Part shown: one piece after another, positions 59,914 to 64,000 of the stretch
How the letters are laid out: every line of letters begins with the position of its first letter
Position numbering within the stretch: position 1 is the first letter of the stretch
Assembly (NCBI GenBank): GCA_026874595.1
Contig: CM049313.1
Span: 60,434,659-60,498,658 of the forward strand
DNA from: Sipunculus nudus
Lineage: Eukaryota > Annelida > Sipuncula > Golfingiida > Sipunculidae
DNA: 64,000 bases
Reading direction: 5' to 3'
Program-made: the position numbers and the translations under genes
Notes under the pieces: generated by a model
The model's database searches: none
What the model was told of the DNA's origin: nothing
The model's input: only the letters and a program-made list of their open reading frames with translations

Positions 59914-59914
<1 letters not shown>
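58215..59914. other. Flank of the nest, unrecognised
   Basis: At 58215-58560 the + strand gives glutamine-rich coding-like pieces in changing frames (NQQASQEQNNELLQAK; later HQEHIAIQRQRVQKL). They suggest a decayed coiled-coil protein, perhaps another Gag, but no family can be named. The rest is AT-rich, with a poly-C run (about 59548-59569) followed by CACACACA. Confidence 0.35.

Positions 59915-59968
<54 letters not shown>
59915..59968. repeat. (TA)n microsatellite
   Basis: About 27 uninterrupted TA units, about 130 nt before the hammerhead candidate. Confidence 0.95.
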
Positions 59969-59970
<2 letters not shown>

Positions 59971-60094
59971 GGATAATGGTATAGCCGTATTAGTCTGAGG
60001 TCGAAGTGTAGGTAAAGAGACAGATTTACGCCTTTTACATTGACTAATATATATAATATATTTATGTATATATGTATATGTATGTATATATATT

Positions 60095-60219
60095 GTTCAG
60101 TTAGTTTGACTTAACCCGTTGGTACTACAGCACTGTTTCGTGGGAGCGATGTTGAGGTTGCACTCACTCATCAGGTACGAAACAGTACAGTAGTACGGAT
60201 GAAGTAAAACTAACCGAAC
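60095..60219 (-). ncRNA. Candidate type I hammerhead ribozyme
   Basis: On the minus strand the core elements occur in hammerhead order: CUGAUGA (60174-60168), stem II GUG...CAC (60167-60140, loop of about 12 nt, two-nt bulge), GAA (60139-60137), a tiny stem III ACAG-UG-CUGU (60136-60127), A17 (60126) as cleavage nucleotide, then stem I GUAC (60125-60122) pairing with GUAC just before the core (60178-60175). Outside this, GUUCGGUUAGUUU pairs with AAACUAACUGAAC, closing a long stem I. The very short stem III is usual for hammerheads of Penelope-like elements and retrozymes. No RT is seen nearby. The same region can also fold as a simple hairpin. Confidence 0.68.
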
Positions 60220-61494
60220 ATTAATCTAATACTTATAAAAGGAATTCAGTTCACGTTTGTTCGCAATGTTCTCTAAAACCGCGCTGTGTACAATATTGTG
60301 CTATACATCATTTTAAAGGTTATTATCCTCGCAGTGACATAGGGCGATATGAAAGTAAATAATTTTTAATATACATATAATTTTGAGTGATTTTTCCGTT
60401 ATTTTACCGAGCATCACAGGAATGCGTGCATCGTGGTCACTTAACCTCTAACACTAAGGACTATTGTTCATATGAATAACGCTTGCTTCCAATGAGGGAT
60501 TTGACCCACGTGCATGGTCAGTAAAAGAGAAAAACACATGTTTCTCGCTTTATGAAACTGAGAGTTCAACCGAGGAGGATTAATGACAAAACCTAATTCA
60601 AGGTCCCAATTTCAAGAACAGGCGTGGGGTGGAGTGGTGTCTGGGGTTTCAGGCCACAAAATTTGTCTGATACGATGAAAAAAAAAACATTGCGGCGGTT
60701 GAAAATGAATACGGACCCTCTGCATGGAGTCCCGTTGCGTCCGCTTCTGCTACTTACGAGGTATGCATATTTCTGTTTCTTTCTTCAGGAACAGCTTCCT
60801 TGCAACGTACATTTAATAAATCTTTCATGTGTTCCTCACATCAACCTAATCATTATACGTCCACTGGTAGAATCCAGTCAAATATCATCGAAAACCTGAA
60901 TGCCCCCGCGTCTCATTCCAGTTCGCAATGTCAACATCATCACTGGCCAGGTCATCAAGGTAAACATACCGGGGTATAAGTTTCTTGCCACGAGGACAGA
61001 ACCACAAAATAAATGTTAAAAATATTTGAGCGACTGCAGGATCACTCACGCACTGTCTCCACCAGATTATGAGTTTATACGGACGGACGGTATGATGTTA
61101 AGGATTCTTGTAATTTAAAAGTAAGTGGCAAAATTAAGATACAAGAAGCTGTACATGGAAACGTTTTCTGTTCACAGAAGTGTTGTGCCTCAGAGGGGTG
61201 CGTGAGTTATTCTGCAGTCGTGCCAAAATGTTTATACATATCTTATATACATATCATACAGTTTCCCACTGAAAACCTATATTTTTCTGTTAACTTTTAG
61301 AATAAAAAAAAATGAGCCAACATTTCACATCTCAGTTAATAAATCTCCCCAACCCCGGTAATAAGCCCGGTATACCGGGTCTATATCAGCTAGTTTATTA
61401 TAAATGCAGTCAGTGGGTTCACTATTGATATCGATATTACAATGGAGCTTGACAACTCGATCACTTTGGTTTGCGCAAAAATTCTAATTTATAG
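60220..61494. other. Intergenic, nothing recognised
   Basis: No coding exon, repeat family or RNA gene could be supported. Short ORFs here lack protein-like features. Confidence 0.4.
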
Positions 61495-61745
61495 ACCGGC
61501 TTCTGTGGCTCAGGAGTACGGCACATTGCTCAAAGCCGGGAGATCGTAAGTTCGAATCTCAGCCTAGGCTGTAAGATTTTTTAACGGTCGGTCCCAACCC
61601 AGGGTGAGCGCTCTGCAGGCCTAATCGGGAGACTGTGCCCATAAGTCGTGGTTCACTCACAAACGAGTGCTCCTTTCGGGGGTTCCTCGGTGTTATGATC
61701 CAGCAATGGGGCTGACACACACCTAGGACCCGCAAGAGTGATACA
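61495..61745 (+). mobile_element. tRNA-derived SINE, copy 2
   Basis: Same structure as 18225-18490: GTGGCTCAGGAGTACGGCAC (A-box region), GTTCGAATC (61550-61558, B box) then TCAGCCT. The body has ACGGTCGGTCCC, TTCACTCACAAACG and GGTTCCTCG in the same order. The copies differ by many substitutions, so the family is old. Confidence 0.75.
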
Positions 61746-61769
61746 CCCATCCTGGTTGACACTCTGAAT

Positions 61770-62085
61770 CCTCTTGTGTTAAAAATAACACAAACTTATG
61801 TTCCTCAAATACAAGTGCTTGTGTTTTATATGAACAGCGTCAACTTGTGTTAAAACAGCGCAAGAACTTTTGTCAAGCCCAGTTAAACACAAGATGGGGT
61901 TACTTTTAACACACGTTGCTTGTTTTTAATGTATAACATAATCTTGTGTTAGATTAACACAATATACTTGTGTTAAATGTTATGGATTTTTGTGTTAAAT
62001 TAACACAATATACTTGTGTAAAAGGTAACACAATATTGTGTTACATTTAACACAAGTATATTGTGTTAGGTTTGACACATGGTTC
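61770..62085. repeat. Cluster of TTGTGTTA / TAACACAA palindromic motifs
   Basis: About a dozen copies of TTGTGTTA or its complement TAACACAA in 300 bp. They include a perfect 25-bp inverted repeat (61956-61980 against 62043-62067) and the palindrome AACACAATATTGTGTT near 62027-62042. Likely a foldback MITE or satellite remnant. It directly follows the SINE. Confidence 0.7.
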
Positions 62086-63664
62086 AATATAGGACACCTT
62101 TGTTATCTACCATATATTTCCATGCAAACAGGTATCAGCATCACACAAAACTAAATAAAACATGTTGCATTCAAATGATTTTTATTGTCTCAGACCTTGA
62201 TTTCCTGAAATAAATATCAATAGAGACATTTAAAAATTTGGGATTGCTATTTATAAAATCTATTGAGGTGTTAATATTTAATTAAATATATTCATAGTGA
62301 ACGAATCTAAGTTTTGACCATGAGTAATTCAGTGTACAAATATCACATTGTGTTGCATAAAACTATACATGTGACTTAGATAATTATGTTCTGGAAAGCA
62401 TAACTGTATAATCTGGCATTTATACACTGTAGGTATTTGGATTAAAAACGTGATATTTCCACACAACATATGTCTAACAGCCAATATGTTCTGTTGCTGG
62501 TATGTCGAGTAAACAAAGCATCTTTGGTTAACGGAACTGAGCTGAAGTTGTCGTTAATAAGAGTAACTTTTTTAAGGTTCTTGATACAGGAAAACAGTTC
62601 ACAGTTTGATATATTAGTATTTGTTCGCAAATGAAAATGGAAGTGAAAGTTTTACTTGGTAGTCCAATACAAACTACACTGCTATGTATTAGTTAAAATA
62701 ACTATTTGACCTGCAATACAAAGAAAAATTAAAGGGATTCTGAGTCGTTACTTATCTCATACAATTGAAAAATATATCCAAGATCAACATGCGTTCAATG
62801 GAAACCATGTATTAATAAGTGAGAAACAGGTGCTTTGGTGTGAATCTCCACATTTCAAAATGTCAGTTATATCCTTAGAGAACCTGTTTTCTGCCGAATA
62901 TGTTGAACATTTCTGTGCGCAACAGAAAATGGCCTCTGTGTATGTGTAGGCCCGTGTATCGTAATAGAAGGTACATACACATATATTTCATAGAGAAAAA
63001 AAGAAAGTAAAGTTCAGTTCCAGTAAATAAAATATATCAATAGGTTTATATGTACTCATAATTCATTCTTCTCCCAAAAGCATCTTTAAAAAGTAATTTT
63101 CTAATGGTGCTTGCTGTTAATTGAGATCTTTGCGGTCAGACCAAATGGCGAGCGACTGTAGCCAAAATCCATGACAATTGAGGCGTTGGCGGGAATCAGC
63201 CCGTGACAAATGTAGCCTACAGGCACAAGCTCAGCATAGCCAGTATAGCCCGTGGTAATCTGATGAAATTCCCTGCCACCGACACACTGTCATTATTTTC
63301 TCATTAATTCATCATCTGGTCGGAAGTTATCCATTGAAATCGGGCTCAGTATTATTTTGGTCCCACCATATGTTTAATTAGATGATTATACAATGAGTGT
63401 TTCAGTGATACGGACCGCAGCCCATATACACCACTCACTGGTAAACCTTGCCCCCGTATAATCAGTACTAAGTGTGTCAATGGATGGAACGGATCCAGGA
63501 CAGGACTCTTCATCTAGACCGATTTTTTTTTTTTTTTGCGCCTGGTTATTAATCATTGACACGTCTACACACAGACCTATACTCGACCCTGCGTATACAT
63601 CAGTACGTGCAGAGAGATATCGGGGGCGGTACACTCATAAAAACTGTGCAGAATATACGTAAAG
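62086..63664. other. Upstream flank of esterase copy 5
   Basis: AT-rich, no exon recognised. A poly-T run lies near 63524-63537. The promoter and 5' UTR of copy 5 should lie at the right end, but no clear core element is visible. Confidence 0.4.
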
Positions 63665-63899
63665 ATGGCGTCTGATTTCAGTACCGCCGGCACGAATAAT
63701 GTTCCTCTCCACCCAGAGTCCGAGAATTACCTGAAACAGCTGGCAGAGGACGCTGCTGCTACGGACGGTCAGCCAATCACGCCTCCTAGCGTAGAACAGA
63801 TGCGAGGGTTGGTCCATCTTCTTGTGGAGAAGAATGTAGTAAAATATGACTTTTCTGGAACAACAAATGACATGAAAATACCATCCAAAGGCGTCCCAG
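63665..63899 (+). CDS. Alpha/beta-hydrolase fold-3 esterase, copy 5 (exon 1 only)
   Basis: Exon 1 is 235 nt, the same length as exon 1 of copy 2, and ends in phase 1 at a GTAGTT donor (63900). It encodes MASDFSTAGTNNVPLHPES, the family N-terminus, then a TPPSVEQMRGLV helix and the usual KYDFSGTTNDMKIP end. The catalytic exons lie outside the window, so activity cannot be judged. It has the same orientation as copies 1-4, from which it is separated by the 29-kb retroelement-rich block. Confidence 0.88.
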
Positions 63900-64000
63900 G
63901 TAGTTAAATGATAGTTTTCAATATAGACGGCTAGAAATAATTCGAACTCGTATCATAAATACGTAATGGCGTCCATAACTGAACTCTTGTCAGATCGGTT

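Noticed and set aside
1-64000. CRISPR array, operons or bacterial signals
   Set aside because: Introns, SINEs, LINE and LTR elements show eukaryotic nuclear DNA. The only tandem arrays are satellites, microsatellites and a 28-bp minisatellite without unique spacers.

Overview
This is AT-rich eukaryotic nuclear DNA, with many short exons bounded by GT-AG introns and dense transposable-element debris. The mix points to an invertebrate animal: L1-like LINE, tRNA-derived SINEs, a Gmr1-like Ty3/Gypsy element, a PNMA-like Gag element, a hAT MITE and long (TA)n tracts. A marine lophotrochozoan such as a bivalve mollusc is my best guess. The species cannot be fixed from the sequence alone.

The gene content is one tandem array, all on the + strand, of alpha/beta-hydrolase fold-3 (hormone-sensitive-lipase-like) esterase genes. 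Copy 1 (910-8975) lacks exon 1, which would lie left of the window. Copy 2 (11769-16934) and copy 3 (19152-23231) are complete 8-exon genes of 333 and 350 codons. Copy 4 (26806-34278) keeps all eight exons but has a 4-nt and an 11-nt frameshifting deletion, so it looks like a pseudogene. Copy 5 (63665-63899 and beyond) shows only exon 1. Exons 2 to 7 are 133, 122, 98, 95, 140 and 87 nt in every copy, except exon 5 of copy 4. The Ser-Asp-His triad can be read in copies 1 to 4. No signal peptide is visible, so cytosolic carboxylesterases are expected.

Region by region: 1-650 is a tandem satellite of about 157 bp. Copies 1 to 4 with their introns fill 0.9-34.3 kb. They carry a 5'-truncated LINE (4.9-6.2 kb), a SINE (18.2 kb), a perfect 41-bp foldback element (18.7 kb) and a solo LTR (24.3-25.1 kb). 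From about 36 to 58.2 kb lies a minus-strand LTR-retrotransposon nest. It starts with a decayed Gypsy copy without RT (element C, about 37.3-40.6 kb). Next is a Gmr1-like element (element A, 42.07-58.21 kb) with domain order Gag-PR-IN-RT-RH. Its integrase is interrupted by an 807-bp hAT MITE and its gag by element B (48.63-57.52 kb). Element B has 2.74-kb LTRs around only gag, protease and the first few residues of RT. A SINE, a palindromic-motif cluster and a candidate hammerhead ribozyme (60.1-60.2 kb) sit between the nest and copy 5.

The most unusual items are the hammerhead-ribozyme candidate, the Gmr1-like element with a SCAN-like capsid, and the large-LTR gag-protease element B with two slippery heptamers, each directly before a stop codon. 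The esterase copies probably act independently on overlapping ester substrates; nothing in the window suggests a multi-step pathway.
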